A stretch of DNA of 64,000 bases from Corynespora cassiicola (Eukaryota; Ascomycota; Dothideomycetes; Pleosporales; Corynesporascaceae). Both the position numbers and the translations under genes were made by a program. Below the pieces are notes generated by a model, which did not search any database, was not told the DNA's origin, and saw only the letters and a list, made by a program, of their open reading frames with translations. Positions within the stretch are counted from its first letter, which is position 1. Every line of letters starts with the position of its first letter. Location: the NCBI GenBank assembly GCA_022059125.1, contig JAEUWY010000005.1:2046001-2110000 (forward strand). The letters run 5' to 3'. Shown one piece after another: positions 45,624-57,642 of the stretch.

Positions 45624-46806
45624 TCAGAATCTCTCTCCATTAGGTCCAACCGGCAACTCATCATAATCATCAACATAGTTACTTTGAACAGAAAAATGGA
45701 CTCCCGTACCCAAATCAAGCCGCTCAACAAGCCGTTGGCGTCTCAATCCTTCAACCCGGATCTTTTTCCATACCCATTTGATAAGCCAACACCAATGGAA
45801 TCGCGCAAAATCCGCAAGCTGGTCTCTAAATATGCGTCTTACGCTCTCCCAGTATCCCTCGATGTATGCGACGAACCTGTCCCGCGCGAGATACATCATC
45901 AAGACCCAGAGGCTCAGTCCCTTCTGTTCGTTTACCGATGAATCATAATCTTGAAGGTAGTCTAGCTCGCGATACAGAAGATGGGCGTCACCAAAAAATC
46001 CTCCCGTAAACTTTTACAGGGTTGAAATCAGATGGATCAGTTATTGGGCGCTCTGGGAGCGAGTCGATGAAGCGATTGAATGCGCTCAGGTTGTCTGCAT
46101 CCGAAGCTTGGAAATCGTAGGTCCATTCTGACATTTGATCCGCAACGGGAATTCCGGTTTTGCTTTCAAAGTAGGACATTTGGCGATACATATTGCCTGC
46201 TATCAGGTGTAGTGCCATAGGTTCGTGTACTACGCTCTCCCCGAGATCTTGTGCTGAGTCTACCATTAGCTGCATAGCAGCTTCATCTAGACTCATGTCG
46301 TTGAGAATGTTACGTTGCTCAGAAGGATTGAATGTACGCCATGTGTCATGATGCACCCTCTCTTCTCTCATCCTCGATCCCCAATAGTCATGCCATACTT
46401 CGAAAAGGCCGACCATTTCATTATGCAAAGCGTGATCCGTGTTGGAAAAGCCACCATCATCTCCCAGAGCAAGAGCTATGTGTTTAAAGAAATCAACACC
46501 TGTAGCGATATTGGCTGGTATCTCGAAGCTCCTTCGGCCTCCAGGAGGGTAGGTTACGTCATGGCGCAATGGATTATGTAAAAGAAACTCGTTTACCAGT
46601 TCGTATTGAGCTTGACACAAATACATTAGCTTTTCTCCACGGAAACCGATTTCATAAGGGGTATTTCCACGTGTATTCCGGTGGTAATGTAGTGAGTCTG
46701 GTGGTGACTCCGCCAGATCGCTGGGTATTTGGGTTATACGGATTCCAATGGAGTTCAGATGAGGTTTGAGCCGTCCACAAATTACTAACTCGATCATAAG
46801 ACTCAT
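45624..46806 (-). pseudogene. Hypothetical gene interrupted by a 1-nt frameshift
   Basis: From ATG 46806 the minus strand is open for ~270 codons and ends at a TGA at 45988, just after PSDFNPVKVYGRIFW. Shifting by one base inside the six-T run right before that stop opens another ~120 codons down to 45624, with coherent content such as GDAHLLYRELDYLQDYDSSV and WCWLIKWVWKKIRVEG. So one longer protein of about 390 residues seems split by a single extra T. This may be an assembly error in a homopolymer or a real inactivating indel. The upstream frame is open above 46806 without an ATG. An intron of ~70 nt with a GTTAGT donor near 46790 is possible. The family is not recognised; the protein is rich in aromatic and acidic residues with no signal peptide. 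It lies in an AT-rich, gene-poor stretch. Confidence 0.55.
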
Positions 46807-47485
46807 CCGACATTCTGTGTCCTTCGCTACCGTAACTTGGATATGCGGCAAGCCCACCTAAAATGGAGAACCCCAAGTCGAATATTGACTAGATTGTGGC
46901 TAGGTACTTTTGGCCACTAAACTCGCAGTTCAATTAAAAAAAAAAGAATCTCGATCGTTTTTCTCTGTGTTCAATGGAACCAAGGTTCAATTCAATTTTC
47001 ATAGATCTGTTCGTATTCATTTGCTTGATGTGACACGACAGTGAACATATATATTCGTGTACTGCTTCTTGAATGAATTCAACACATGTTCGACTATCAT
47101 TATTAAATCAAGTCCAAGATGCCAAGCAGAAAGAAAAGTCACTGATGATTAGGGCGGGCAAGATACTTCGTGCCTGTCGTTTTCTATACACGGGAAATGT
47201 CCATGCGGAAACAGGGAAATTCTATATACCCCCAGCCTGCTAATTTTCGCATCTCAGCTAGAGTAATGAGGATGGGAAAAGGAAATTCATATCGCATAAT
47301 GTATCCCATCCTTTGCATACCTTTGCGGGTTAAATCCTTCCCGTAGTGTTCGGCGCCTCCCGCCCCACCCGTTCGCCCACCTGCAACCGAACCTTGGCCG
47401 CTCCTCTGGGCTGGTTAACCAAATCATCCGACAGAAACAACAACGTCAGGGCAAACCACTTTTCACTGGTTGCATGCATTTCCGT
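46807..47485. other. AT-rich intergenic region
   Basis: About 0.68 kb, AT-rich until about 47.3 kb, with an A run near 46937. No gene or repeat recognised. Confidence 0.5.
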
Positions 47486-48220
47486 TCATGACAGCGGCCT
47501 CCGAGCAATCACCCACAAGAAGCTCGCTCCAATGTCCTCCCTTACCTCCTGCACCAGCACCTCCAGCCCCACGCTCTTCACCATGCGCACGCTGCCCTCG
47601 ATCCCCCACCCCGACCAGAACATCCACCCCCGCTCCTGGTCCAACCACTGCCTCATGACAACCCCCTCCGTGCTATCCTCGCCAAAGCATCCCAAAAACA
47701 GTGCCCCGGGCTTCAGCCACCTGGCCACCTTCTTCATCAGCACCCTCTGCTCATCCCTCGGCAAATGAATAATGGAATAAAACGCCACGACGGCATCAAA
47801 CGACGCCTCGGGCAGATCCAGCGACAGCATGTCCCCGCCCACGAGCCGCAGCGTCCCATCCTCGACGTGGGGTGCCAGGTTGCGCGCCGCGAGCTCGAGC
47901 TGCACGGGGCTCAGGTCGTTGCCGGTGACCCGGATGCTCGGGTCGCGGTGCTGGAGCAGCATCTGCGTTCCCGGGACGCCGGCGCCGATGCCCAGCTCGA
48001 GCATCTCGATCGCGGCGGCCGGAGCCGAGGAGGGTCTGCCCGCTTCTCCTTCTTTTCCTCGCAGCAGCTGCAGCAGCCGCGCGATGAAGTCGAAGCGGAT
48101 CGGGTCGTGGATGCGCGTAAAGGTCTGGTACGTCTCGGCAATGGCGTTGTATGAGGTTTGGAGGCGCGCTTTGAGATCCGGTGGTGGCGGAGTGGGCTCC
48201 ATGGCGTTGGGTTGAGACAT
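47486..48220 (-). CDS. Class I SAM-dependent methyltransferase
   Basis: Single-exon ORF of 244 residues. Motif I for S-adenosylmethionine binding is MLELGIGAGVPGTQML, where the common pattern is ELGCGxG. It is followed by VTGNDLSPVQLELA (the acidic ribose-binding position), the GGDMLSLDLP motif and FDAVVAFYSIIHLP. The N-terminal helix (YNAIAETYQTFTRIHD) is typical of the UbiE/COQ5-like branch. Methyl acceptor and pathway are unknown. The gene has no clear partner: it lies between the AT-rich gap and Rat1. The coding strand is C-rich in its 5' part and G-rich in its 3' part, a pattern shared with three other genes here. Confidence 0.88.
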   Translation of the reverse strand: MSQPNAMEPTPPPPDLKARLQTSYNAIAETYQTFTRIHDPIRFDFIARLLQLLRGKEGEAGRPSSAPAAAIEMLELGIGAGVPGTQMLLQHRDPSIRVTGNDLSPVQLELAARNLAPHVEDGTLRLVGGDMLSLDLPEASFDAVVAFYSIIHLPRDEQRVLMKKVARWLKPGALFLGCFGEDSTEGVVMRQWLDQERGWMFWSGWGIEGSVRMVKSVGLEVLVQEVREDIGASFLWVIARRPLS

Positions 48221-48767
48221 GTAGTCGATTGGTGGTTGTATGTGCGTGGAAGCAGCTAGACGGATCCGGGGCTGTGGTTATATGGACATAGGGGAGGCAG
48301 CCTTGGAACCACAAGAAGGCGTGTGACGTGACATGGCTGGGAAATAATGATCCATATTAGTAGTGAGGTGTCACGGCCGCTGGAAGCCTGGCCTGATGCG
48401 GTTTAGTTTTCGCGTCTGTCTAGCGGTGAGCTTAATACCATGGGCTTGCCCCTCATCTTCGGGCTTCAAGGTCGTTGCAGAAGGGAGGCGGCACAGTTCA
48501 TAATGCACGTTGGCACGGGAAAAGCTTGGCGAAACTTTTCAATATCTGATCTTGTTGGGCGACGAGCCATTCACGCTGCCTACTCTTCAAGGGTGGGCCA
48601 ATTCACCGCTCAACGAGGGGTAGCAGGACGGCATGCCGCGTAATTTAATATACATGCAACTTTTCTTTCCACTCATTCTCCACTAATATGCCGTCCATCC
48701 ATCGTGAAATCTGGGGTATCTCTCTGGTGTCGGAAAGGTGGTATGATACAATCCATGGGTGCCTGGT
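48221..48767. other. Intergenic region
   Basis: About 0.55 kb between the 3' end of Rat1 and the start of the methyltransferase gene. No gene or repeat recognised. Confidence 0.5.
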
Positions 48768-51700
48768 TCAATAACCGCCATGGTGACTCCGTCTGGCACC
48801 ACCGCCGCGGCCTCCGCTTCCGGACCTGTCGCCACGAGGTGGTCCGCCGTGGCCATTCCTGGATCGATCATCATGACGAGGCGGTCCATCGTATCTACCG
48901 CCATATCCACCGTTCCTGCCGCCGTTGTTGTTTCCTTGGCCGTGGTAGTTCTGGTCACGTGCACCCGGAGGTCCAGATTGATTCATCCAGGCCGGGCGTT
49001 GAGCATTGCGAGGATCCTGAGGGAATGAAGGATTTCCGCGCGCCATTCCCGCGGGTGGGACCCATCCTGGAGGCGGGGGAGGGACGAATCCGGGCGCGAG
49101 AGAGCCAGGGGGAGGTGGGAATGGTGGGGCATTTTGGTAACCGCCCTGGCCGCCGTAGCCGCCGCGGTTCGCGTTGTATCCCCCACGGTCGTTTCCATAA
49201 CCTCCACGGCCATTTCCGTAGCCTCCACGGTCGTTTCCGTAGCCACCACGGCCATTGAAGCCGCCACCCCGACCGCCTCGGCCACGGAATCCACCGCGAC
49301 GCACCATGGCTTCTTCCTGTTCTGTGAGCGCTTTCTTGGGAAGCTGAAGCCCCTTTAGGAGCACCGACCGATGCGCGCGCTTAGCCTCTACTGCGGGCAT
49401 TTCGTAGTGAACCCTGTTCCATGTTAGCTGCATATCGTACAATGCCGGGTCAGATGATGACATACCTCATGGACCGGTCCTGGACAATATCAAATTCGCT
49501 ATCGGCACCTGCATCAAAAGGTGGGACGAGTTGGCTATCAAGAACGAATAGATCATGAGTGGACATTTGTCCGTGAAGATGACCACTCTTCTCTGGGTCA
49601 ATCTCGACTTCGTTTGCATTCTTGCGGTAGAAGGCCTTTTCAGCAAGCTCGAACAGTCGTCCCTCCTGAGAAAACATGAGGGTCTCCTTGCCGAACTCGT
49701 TGCGCTTCAGCTCATCGTCGGAAAGTTCGGGATATTTGGTGTTCATTGCGGCAAGCAATCGGGTTTCATCAATGAAAGGGAGGACGGCAACACCTTGCCA
49801 AGCGAACTTCTTCCCGTTGAGGTCGATGGGGAAATCCTCGGGGTAGAAATCAATGATTGGGCTGTTGGGATCCTCCATCAAGATGCGGAACGGCTCAGGA
49901 ATGGCGTGGTTCGATGCGGCGGGAAGCACACCCATCAGTTGCTCGTAAGGATGGAATGGAGTACCCTTGGTGAACATGGTGCGGGGGTCCATGTCCGCAA
50001 TATCAGTGAAGTCCGACGCGAATGGGGCGTAGTGATACGGGAAGTACCAAGTCCACGAGGGACAGCCTTGGAAGTAGTATGCCAAGACCCAGCACAGGCC
50101 TTCAGTGTAGGCGCGCGCTACCTTTCGTCGAAATTCCCTGTCGTCTGGTGACACGTGAAACTTCTGCTCGTAGTAGCGGTCTTCGTAACCAGGCTCCCAA
50201 AGCTTGATGGTATCCTGAGGCATCTCCTGCTCCTTTTTCTGAGAAGGTGCATCGGGCACCACTGGGGTCGATCTTCCAGGGGTGCCATTGTCAGAATCCT
50301 CTACTGCATCTGCTTTGCGCTTACCCAGTGGCGAGGTTGTCTCTGCAGCGGAGGCAGATTCAGAGCTCTGGCTATCAGCGTCAGGAAGAGAAGAGCCCTC
50401 TGCTTTCGCTTTCATCAAAGCCTTGAGCTTGGACGCTGCGCTCTTATTCTCTTGGTTCCTGCTGTTGAGCATCTCCTGGTGAACGCTCCGCACCTCATTC
50501 GACTGTGCGTCCTGAGGGGAAAAGAAGGGAATACCTGCATTCATGTATGTATTGGTGTCTTCCTTGGGGCGCTTGTACGAGGGCGCTTGTTCGCCGTTCT
50601 CAAGTCTGGCGCGCTTGTTGCCATTCTTCTGAGCCTCACGTCTAGCACGATTTGCGTCTTGGCGATCGGAGACTTCCTTGCGCTTACGAAAGATCTCTGC
50701 CTCCTTCCCAGCGAGGGCTTGGAGGATCTGTTGCACACGAAGCATGTCAGGGTAGCCATCTTTGGTCACGTAGTCGTCCATTGTGGGTACTAGGTCGCGC
50801 CAGATGCCGATCAGAGTGTCGATGCCCTGGTCGCGAATCTCTAGACTGGGAAGATGAGGCAAGAAGTCATTGCCAACGAAGAAACACATGAAGACCCAAT
50901 CATCAAGAGCACGTTCGAGGTTGTATGGAAACCGCCTACGGGGAGATTCCATCTCGATGGCGAGGTATTCGCGCAAGATGTTGACGTGAAGCCAGATGTA
51001 AGGCTTGAGGCTCTGCTCAGGTGGAGCCGCCTCCTCTTCCTCTGCTTCATCTTCTTTGGGCGGGTGAGAGCAATTGGCCTTGATATGACCTTTGCGACCG
51101 CATCGGGCACAGTTCTTGTCCTTTGCTGAGTCATAGAACACGTCTTCTCGCAGAACGCGGAAATGGGGTTCGTGGGTGGCAAGACCAAGCATGATAAGAT
51201 CGGCATCCAATCCATAGATTACATGGCGTGTGTTGGGGTCGTGGGTGGGCATGGCACGTTGAGAACGAATGAAATTCATGATCTTGTGCTCACCCTCACC
51301 CGGGACTGAGGCATCGGATATGATGACCTTCATATCCCTCCACGACGGGTCAGTGGTGAACTTGTATGCACACCAGTACTGGAGACTCTCGGCAAGCAAG
51401 TGCATGAATGGTGTACCCGGAGTGATGGCGTTTGAATCCCACGTCTTCTCTATGACCTCTTCGACACTGTGGATCTCCTCACCTCGGTTGAATTTTTGTG
51501 CGCTCACCATCTTGGCAAATTCAGCCTTCTCTTCATCCTTCTCCTTGGCCTCCTTTGCGGAGCGGAAACGACGTGAGCGCTGCTGGTTCATCTTGGCGCG
51601 GGGGGCCACACCATCTACAGCAAGGTAGAGCAGCTTGCGGGGGCGCACCATGCCCACGACGCGATCCGTATACTCGAAGATGGCGACCATCATATCGGCT

Positions 51701-51921
51701 TCGGTCTTGGGAGCGGGCTTGTCTTCGGGGTGCGAACAGGGATGGACGATACCATTCATGTCCAGGTAGAGATTGTCGAATTCTTCGCCATTCGGGTTCG
51801 GCTTGGTGCGATCGACGGGCATGATATCGCCGTTGATCTCCTTGGGGTGTTCCTCAACAACGCTGGAAACAATCTTCGGGTATTTCTGGCTGAGCCAGCG
51901 GAACATGGCGGGGACACCCAT
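48768..51921 (-). CDS. RAT1: 5'-3' exoribonuclease 2 (Rat1/Xrn2/Dhp1)
   Basis: Two exons (51921-49466, 49413-48768; 52-nt intron) give 1033 residues. The N-terminus MGVPAMFRWLSQKYPKI is diagnostic for XRN nucleases. The acidic active-site residues appear in LYLDMNGIVHPC, LYLAVDGVAPRAKMNQQR, SDASVPGEGEHKIM and IYGLDADLIMLGL. A CCHC knuckle (CARCGRKGHIKANC) marks the Xrn2/Rat1 branch. The C-terminal ~190 residues are Gly/Arg/Asn/Tyr-rich RGG repeats with a proline-rich segment. Rat1 degrades uncapped nuclear RNA and acts in RNA polymerase II termination and rRNA processing. The gene is head-to-head with USO1. This is an essential housekeeping gene and shows no oddity apart from the long low-complexity tail. 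Confidence 0.98.
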
Positions 51922-52802
51922 GACGGCGGCAGGTGCTCAAGGAGAGCGAACGACGGGCAGAGGCGAGACCTGTTTCAGATTTGGCAGTGGGATGCGCGGC
52001 AGCGGCGAATTGCGACTGGAAATCGTTCGGCGAGTCGCAGCTGTGAGATGGACGATGGAGCGGGAGGGTGGCGCTGGAACTACCCACTGTAGAGAAGAAA
52101 GCGCAAGAGAGAACTCTCGCACTGGAGAGATGGGAAAGAAGCTGGCAGTGAAGTGGGCAGAATTGGGAAAGAGAATCTCCGGCAGAGAGACGGTTGGAGA
52201 ACAAAGAAAGCCGCACGCGGTTGCGACAGGGCCGGGACGACTTATCGCACAGCCAGTGAGGCGGCCACCCGGTATCTGGAAGACTCCTGACAGTGCCCCG
52301 AGTCCCGGGACAGCACGGAAGTCAAGGCGGTGTTGGGAGATGGGGAAGAGGAGGGAGGGGAGGTGAGGGTGGTAGGAAGTAGAGTCGCGACTGCGAAAGT
52401 CTGTAGCGACGGTCGCGCCAAGGGTACGCGCCAAGACCTGGGGGCACTCGGGCCAATGGCAGACAGGCCAGGGTCTTGAGCCGCAACCGCTCCGTATCAC
52501 GTCACGGCCGTGGATTTTGAACGTGGCTGCGTGTACACACAGGCGGAGCTGTCACCAAGCTGTCTGCCTACTCGGACGGCATCTGACCACCTGTTCACGA
52601 CCCAATGCCTACTATCTAGGCCTCCTATAGTTCTTCGCAGCTACCCTTCATCGCGTTCCCAACGCCTCCCGCCTCCCGCCTCCCGCCCCTCCGCGTACAG
52701 GCCCTCGTCGAGCGAGGCTTCCATTGAACTCGCCGACGACCCGCCGTCGTGTGCCATCGCGCGATGCATAGGTGGTAGCGAGACGCCTCCACGACCGTCA
52801 CC
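51922..52802. other. Divergent RAT1-USO1 promoter region
   Basis: About 0.88 kb between two housekeeping start codons. No supported ORF. The sequence is GC-rich near RAT1. Confidence 0.55.
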
Positions 52803-55800
52803 ATGTTGCGCATGCTGGAGGCCCAGGCGCCCGCCAAACAGACAGCCACCGACACCATCAGCACCCTCAGCAGTCGCCTTGCCAGTGCTACTTTGTTGGA
52901 GGATCGCCGCGCTGCCATTCTCGGCCTACGCAGCTTTGCCAAAGAATACCCAGCATCAGTCGCCTCGGGCGCCCTGCGTGGCTTGATAGCATGCCTTACA
53001 AAAGATGCCGACGATGTGGACACAATCAAGGGGGTTTTGGAGACGCTGCTCATGCTCTTCAACCCCAACGACAACAGTGTGAGTGCTTGTACTGGTTTAT
53101 GAATAGCTTCAAAGATGCGCGTGGACTGCACCACGTACTTTGATGGCGCGAGCTAACTGCAATTGCAGCCTGAAGCTTCGGATGAAATCGTGCTCTGGTT
53201 GGCCGACGAATTTACACAGGTTAGTCCATCCTGCCCGTCATTGTTGCATGTGCTGAGCTTATGGTAGCGGCAAGATAACATAACCATACTGCTTGACCTC
53301 CTCGAAACTCCTGACTTTTACTCCCGCCTCTATTCTCTCCAGTTGATTCAGGCCATCTCCACCGCACGTCCTGAGAGGACGCAGGAATGCATCTTAACCG
53401 CTCCGCTCGGCACTCCCAGACTGGTTGCAACCTTGGACGATCCGAACGATCCGGTGAGGAATGCTGGCCTGGTCTTGCTCAACGACCTTTCGCAATCATC
53501 GGGGGAGCTACAGAAGCTATTCGTCTTCGAAAATGCCTTTGAGAGGATATTCAACATGATTGAAGCGGATGGATCCTTGACCCAGGGTGGCATTGTTGTT
53601 CAGGACTGCTTGTCATTGTTGGCAAATCTTGTGCGCTTCAATGGTTCAAATCAGACCAACTTCCGCGAGACTGGCGGAGTCGCCAAATTCGCTGCCCTTC
53701 TCCCTGGTGCTAAGAAGGCGAGGAAGGCACGGATTGGCCTTGAGGATGAGGATGACTGGGTTAGTCCCCAGCGTGATAAGAACATATGGGGACTGCTAGC
53801 CATCATGCGTATGTTCCTAGTAAGGGGTAGCACGAGCACTTTACCCAACCAGACCGCATTCGCACGCCATGGCTTGCTCCAGCAAGTCTTGAACATGGCC
53901 TTCGACCCCATGACTACCATACCCATCAAGGTGGAAGCGCTCAACACATGTGCTGATATGATCCGGGGGAATGCCCAGTTGCAAGAAGGATTCGCACAGC
54001 TACAAGTTCGGCCTATCGTTGAGCCAGCCACGAATGGAGCCTCTTCCCCAAACAAGGACTCGTTAGACTACGTCATTGATGCGCTGTTAAACTTGGCTCT
54101 TAGCCCGGCACCGAACGAGTTATTCGATGTGCGCTTCGCGGCTTGCGAGTGCATCAAGGCTTATTTCTTCAATCATGAGCAAATCCGATTACATTTCCTG
54201 AGACGTGCCATAGATGGCCATCTGGGAGGAGACGATGTCGCCAATGCGCTGACTACATTGATTACTGGATCGCAAGGCTCGCAAACCATTGACCCCTACC
54301 GCACATGGTTCGCGGCTACTCTGGTATTCCATTTGATCTTCGAAGACCCAGAAGCAAAGAGCATTCTGATGCAGGTTGTCGAGGGCGATGCTGAAAGTGG
54401 CGAAGAAGTTGTGACATGCATTCAAACGCTTACCGGCAACTTAATCGCTAGCCTACAGCTCGGCGAGGACGAACGGATTCCGATTGCCTACCTGTCATTA
54501 CTTTGTGGGTGGTTGTTCGAAGATGCAACCGCGGTAAATGACTTCTTGGGAGAGGCGAGCAGCTTGCAGAGCCTGGTCCAGACCATTTTGAAGCCAAATA
54601 ATGACCAGATTGTTGTTAAGGGGTTGTGTGCCGCTCTTCTGGGTATCATCTACGAGTTTTCAACGAAGGATTCCCCAGTCCCTCGCCGCGACATTCAGCC
54701 TTTGCTTACTTCCAAGCTTGGTCGGGAGAAGTACCTCAACGCCATTGCAGAATTGCGCCATCATCCGCTTGTGCGCGATTTCGAGGTGTTGCCTCGCGAT
54801 GGTTCATCTGGAGGAACACTGCCAGACGTTTTCTTCGACGAGTCTTTTGTGGATTTCCTCAAAGATAATTTCAGTCGTTTATCGAGGGCGATCGACCGGG
54901 AGCCAGTCAAGGAACAGCAGATATCCCACGATGGCATCGACCGCGATGTCGTGGATTCGTTGCGTGGTCAACTCGAGGACAGGACCAAAACGATTGAAAA
55001 ATTGCAATCCGACCTTCTTACGTTGGAACAAAAGTTCAATCAAGAGCAAGCCGAACATCGGAAGACGCAAGAGTCATCGGCGACTCAAGTCAACACCATT
55101 AAGCGCGTTAATGATGATTTGCAAAGGAATCATGAAGTCGAGATGCGAAGACTAGAGCGCGAGCATAGACAGGCTATGCTTGAGCTGGAAAATAAATACA
55201 ACCTCCAGGTTGTTGCTCTAAACAACAAGCTGCAACAAGCATCGAAAGATGCCGGCCTGGCGGTCTCGAAGGCCAAGCAAGAGTGCGATGAGAAACTGCA
55301 CGAATCCAACAAGTTCCGTGTGGATCTGGAACGCCGCCTCAGCACTTCAGACAAGGCCCGACAGGAAGCCCTTGAAACCATTCGCACCTTCGAGCAAACA
55401 CAGCAACGAACGAAGGAAGAAATCGCAACCATCACGGACGCGCTCAAAAAGCTGCAATCGCACACCCAGGAAAGCGAGGCCCAGATCAAACAACTCAAAA
55501 ATGAGAAGGAGTCTCTGCAAAGCACCATTGACAAGCTCAAGTCTGAGGCTCAAGAGCTCAAGACGAAGAGCCAGGACGAAACCTGGAAGGTCAAAGATGC
55601 CGAGGAGAAGCTGCGCAAAGCAGAGGCTAGCGTCAAGGAGAAGGATGAGAAGCTTCGCAAGGCCGAAGCCACTGCCAAAGCACAGGCCGAGAAGCTCCGT
55701 AAAGCTGAGGCCGGCGTCAAAGAAAAGGAAGAGGCGAGGGCTGCTGCACAGACAGAGCTCGACGACTTGTTTATGATCCTAGGGGATCTCGAGGAAAAGA

Positions 55801-55999
55801 GAGCAAAGGACAAGGTATGGGAGTGCCGACACAAGAGCGGTGCAATGCTAACCTATCACAGAAACGTCTCAAAGAGCTGGGCGAAGAAGTTTCGGATGGA
55901 GAAGATGATGATGAGGACGAGGAAGAGGACGAGGACGAGGAAGAGGACGAGGACGAGGACGAGGACGAGGAAGATGATGAGGATGAGAAAAAATCATGA
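52803..55999 (+). CDS. USO1: Vesicle tethering factor Uso1/p115
   Basis: Four exons (52803-53078, 53169-53219, 53268-55814, 55862-55999) join in phase to 1003 residues; the second is only 51 nt. The N-terminal ~640 residues are an armadillo-type helical head with the conserved RRAAILGLRSFAKEYP, DVDTIKGVLETLLML and RQDNITILLDLLE blocks. Residues ~660-950 form a long coiled coil rich in Glu, Lys and Gln heptads. The tail is strongly acidic (repeated DEDEEEDEDE). This is the golgin that tethers ER-derived COPII vesicles to the cis-Golgi, working with Ypt1/Rab1 and SNAREs. The acidic tail is a known feature of p115. The last intron separates the coiled coil from the acidic tail. Confidence 0.97.
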
Positions 56000-56778
56000 G
56001 GTGATCAACCATCAATGAATCGAATTCGTCCAAGCAGTATTGCACGCACCCAATCAGATAAATACCTAGTCTGATGATGTCATAACGTCATGTCTCCATC
56101 AAAACATATTGTAGGTTGAAAAGCTTGGTGTAATGGAATACTATGTCACCATCAAGGCTGTAGTTTTTGTTTGGGTTCTGGAATGTCACGTGACGCATGC
56201 TACTGCTTGACACCTGGGCACCATCTTGAACTGGCCAGCGGTTTGCTCGGCTGTAGATCCCATGAAAATCATGTGTTTCCCCACTTGGTGATGCCTGAGA
56301 GCAGGATATGCACCCTTTCAGAGGTCACCACGTTTGTTTTCGCAAAGGATTCTGCATGTGCATGAACATGAGGGGCAGCAGGCAGCCCAATCCATCGCCG
56401 ATGCTGTCGTGCTGCCATGCATTTCTCACGTCAACCTTTCAACACAAGCGCGTAATCGGGGTCATCTTTCTGCACAATACCGGCAATTGGTCCAAGTATC
56501 AAGTTTTCAGCAAGGACTCTGCTGTAGATAAGGAAGTAACAGCACGAGATCCCTAATCTTCTCGTTTGAAGTTCGCACGGCATGATTCTAGTTGTTACTC
56601 GGAATGCACAAGCCCATATCTTGATCTCGAATAGAGCATTTACTATCTGTCTTCCACTCAGATCCCTTTGGCATTGACTTACCGTCTCCCTCATCCCCAT
56701 TGCGACAACCTCCCCCCGCCCAAAAACCACCCTCTAATCTCCGATCCCATGCGCCACCCCAACCCACCCAACCCCACC
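56000..56778. other. Intergenic region
   Basis: About 0.78 kb between USO1 and the hydrolase gene. A single ATCAGATAA at 56053-56061 and a TCACGTGA palindrome near 56186 were noted. No supported gene. Confidence 0.5.
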
Positions 56779-57642
56779 ATGGCATCCTTCACCCTCGACA
56801 CCCCGCACGGCCTGATCAGCATCACCGACACGGCGCTCAAAAACGCGCGCCCACCCCTCCTCCTCATCCACGGCAACTCGTCCTCGTCCAAGATATGGCA
56901 CCACATGCTCGCGTCCCCCTCCCTCACAGCCCGCAACCGGCTCATCGCCTTCGACCTCCCCGGCCACGGCGCCTCGTCCGACGCCCCGGACGCAGACGCC
57001 AGCTACAGCATGCCGGGCTACGCGCAGCTGGCCGCACACATCCTCGCGCACCTCAACGTGCGCGACGTCGTGGTGCTGGGGTGGAGCCTCGGCGGGCACG
57101 TCGCCATCGAGCTGCTTGCCCTGCTCAAGCGGGGGGATCCGGCGTTGGAGGGGGTGAGGATGAGGGGGATGGTGGTCGTGGGGACGCCGCCGGCGAGGGG
57201 GAAGGGGGAGGTTGAGAGGGGGTTTGCGTTTGCGGATGCGCATTTGAGTGCGGCGGCGAGGAGGGAATGGGCGGAGGGGGAGGAGACGGAGTTTGTGCGG
57301 GCCGGGGTGGGTGGGGAGGACAAGGTGCAGGAGTGGATGGAGGTGGATGCCAAGAGGACGGATGGGAGGGCGAGGCAGATTATGTTTGGGAAGTTTGTGG
57401 ATGGGGTGGGGGTGGATCAGCGGAGGGTGGTTGAGGAGGAGAAGGATGTGCTTGTTGGGGTGGTGAATGGGGCACAGGAGCCATTTGTGAATTTGGACTA
57501 TCTCGATGGGATTCAGTGGGGGAGATTGTGGAAGGGGAAATGTTTGAGGATTGAGGGTACGGGGCATACGCCGTTTTGGGAGAAGCCAGCAGAATTCGAG
57601 GTGATTCTAAAGGAATACTTGGAGGATGTGGATAAGGCATGA
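56779..57642 (+). CDS. Alpha/beta-hydrolase fold protein
   Basis: ORF of 287 residues from ATG 56779 (MASFTLDTPHG); the frame is open further upstream but only this start gives a family-like N-terminus. Hallmarks are LLLIHGNSSSSKIW (oxyanion HG), AFDLPGHGASSDAP, the nucleophile elbow GWSLGGHVAIEL and a C-terminal catalytic His in IEGTGHTPFWEKP. The likely acid lies between these. Family members are esterases, epoxide or C-C hydrolases, and the substrate cannot be told. The codon style changes sharply at ~57130: before it third positions are mostly C, after it mostly G. This creates a long meaningless ORF on the opposite strand. Confidence 0.9.
   Translation: MASFTLDTPHGLISITDTALKNARPPLLLIHGNSSSSKIWHHMLASPSLTARNRLIAFDLPGHGASSDAPDADASYSMPGYAQLAAHILAHLNVRDVVVLGWSLGGHVAIELLALLKRGDPALEGVRMRGMVVVGTPPARGKGEVERGFAFADAHLSAAARREWAEGEETEFVRAGVGGEDKVQEWMEVDAKRTDGRARQIMFGKFVDGVGVDQRRVVEEEKDVLVGVVNGAQEPFVNLDYLDGIQWGRLWKGKCLRIEGTGHTPFWEKPAEFEVILKEYLEDVDKA

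Noticed and set aside
56053..56061. ATCAGATAA near the end of USO1
   Set aside because: About one match is expected by chance in a window this size, and the neighbours are housekeeping genes with no iron link.
56734..57567. 277-codon minus-strand ORF opposite the hydrolase
   Set aside because: It is almost all Pro, His, Arg and Leu in low-complexity runs, created by the C/G third-position bias of the real gene.
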